From positions 13,950,850 to 14,014,849 of the forward strand of contig NC_050102.1 of assembly GCF_902167145.1 (NCBI RefSeq): a stretch of 64,000 nucleotides of DNA, read 5' to 3'. Numbering within the stretch: position 1 is the stretch's first letter; each line of letters begins with the position of its first letter. A program made the position numbers and the translations under genes. A model generated the notes under the pieces. That model ran no database searches, was not told the origin of the DNA, and saw only the letters and a program-made list of their open reading frames with translations. Positions 63,155 through 64,000 of the stretch are shown one piece after another. The stretch comes from Zea mays. Lineage: Eukaryota > Streptophyta > Magnoliopsida > Poales > Poaceae.

Positions 63155-63837
63155 ATGTCTAAACGTGGTAAATCTGCTAAACAAAGGTAAGCGTTGTATT
63201 AAATCTTATTTTATGAGTCTATTATATTTGTGATTGTTATAGATCTTATCGAAATTTAGGAAGGGTCCTTTGACCGGAACTGCCTTCGACCCGCTGCCTT
63301 TGCCAACTGGTGTTCCAGTGCCTATGTGTTTTTGTGGTGATCTTTGTAAGGTTGATAAGTCTGAGGATCATGACACCTATCGACAGAGGTATTGGATGTG
63401 TGCTAACTTTGCATTTGAGCCAACTATTGTTCAACGTCGGTTGAATTTAATGGTGAGAATATTCTTGTTATATGTTAACAATTTGAAGACTCAGAGTGGT
63501 GAATGTTTTTTTTGCATACTAATAATTGCATGTTTTGTAGACTCCTCCACCGCTATGTGATTTTGAACAGTGGATTGACACAGAAATATCAGAGAAAGAC
63601 AAGAAGTGGTTGGAGAATCTTAAAAAGTGGGATGCAGAGGACAAAGAGAGGATGGAGAAAAGACGAGAGGAGCTTGCTACCGAGCAACAACGTGAAGACG
63701 AGCAGGAAATGAGGCGTGTTGCTGAATGCAGGGAAGAGAAGGAGAAGAAGCTTGAGCGCGCACGTCGTGCAAAGGAAGCAATGGAGGAGAACCCTGATGC
63801 ATTTCGTAAGGGCAAATGGCCCCGTTGCACTCAGTAG
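63155..63837 (+). CDS. Small GRF-like zinc finger protein with C-terminal coiled coil
   Basis: Three exons fit with GT-AG borders and phases: 63155-63186, 63260-63452 and 63541-63837. They give 173 residues plus stop. The N-terminus is basic (MSKRGKSAKQ). A zinc-finger-like segment reads PMCFCGDLCKVDKS, then RQRYWMCANFAFEP, and after the exon 2/3 junction PPPLCDFEQWIDTE. This matches the GRF-type pattern (C-x-C-G, an aromatic before C, then C-x-F-x-x-W-x-D). The last 90 residues are a highly charged helix (EKRREELATEQQREDEQEMR), probably a coiled coil. A TATA box lies upstream. Related copies with the GGCGCC-rich promoter are, as I recall, numerous in maize and may belong to a transposon-associated family. 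No function is assigned. Confidence 0.75.
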
Positions 63838-64000
63838 TCTAGGTGTTTTATTTGAAGTTATGTAGTAATGAACTTATTATTCGGTATTATGTATTGTTGA
63901 ACAATGATATTTGGTAATGAACTACCTTCAAATTGATGAAAACGACATAAATACGCAATTGATGAAAACTACATTTAAAGCAATTGTTGAAGACGACTTC
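63838..64000 (+). other. 3' flank of the GRF-like gene
   Basis: This is AT-rich non-coding sequence, probably 3' UTR at its start. It contains two imperfect copies of CAATTGATGAAAAC(G/T)AC near 63,930 and 63,958. The window ends here. Confidence 0.45.

Overview
This is plant nuclear DNA, almost certainly maize (Zea mays) or a very close relative. The genes have grass features: GC-rich first exons, GT-AG introns and a single-exon GC-rich transporter gene. The repeats look like maize families: a Huck-type Ty3/gypsy element, a Zeon/cinful-type gypsy element with a maize-like gag, an Opie/Ji-type Sirevirus (Copia), a CACTA element with TTTGCCGAGTG subterminal repeats, and many Tourist, Stowaway and hAT MITEs. 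Family names come from recognition, not from a database search.

Layout. 0.5-2.9 kb: F-box/DUF295 gene on the minus strand. 3.0-5.1 kb: three MITEs with intact target duplications and one tandem duplication. 5.5-10.9 kb: ten-exon SEC12-like WD40 gene, a PHF1 homologue, on the plus strand; its large intron 2 holds two hAT MITEs. 13.5-15.4 kb: nodulin-like/NFD4-type major facilitator gene on the minus strand. 15.6-17.8 kb: a Tourist MITE split by a 1.85-kb TIR element carrying an exon of an SNF2-family gene, next to a second Tourist MITE. From about 19.6 kb the window is mostly nested retrotransposons. Huck spans 19,600-33,262 with target duplication CAGCC. A gypsy element called B here lies on the minus strand at 35,052-57,551. 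Its 3' LTR is split by a Zeon-like element C (35,291-51,529, duplication GTTTG). C's own 3' LTR is split by a Sirevirus D (42,128-51,022, duplication GCTGT). The insertion order is therefore B, then C, then D. B's right-hand LTR is cut off and joins a CACTA fragment (57.55-59.2 kb) that contains a piece of plastid DNA (trnH-rpl2). A nest of hAT elements follows at 59.6-61.6 kb. At 63.1-63.8 kb a small three-exon gene encodes a GRF-like zinc finger with a coiled coil.

Three features link the elements. All three gypsy families carry a region transcribable antisense to gag-pol. In C it is a long, TATA-driven, intron-containing reading frame. In Huck and B the antisense regions are related to each other, including the TATA-to-ATG spacing and repeated upstream sequence, although the LTRs and gags differ. 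This shared antisense module is the observation I rate highest. Host genes PHF1, NFD4-like and F-box appear intact. All the retrotransposon polyproteins are broken or lack pol, so none of the copies looks autonomous.
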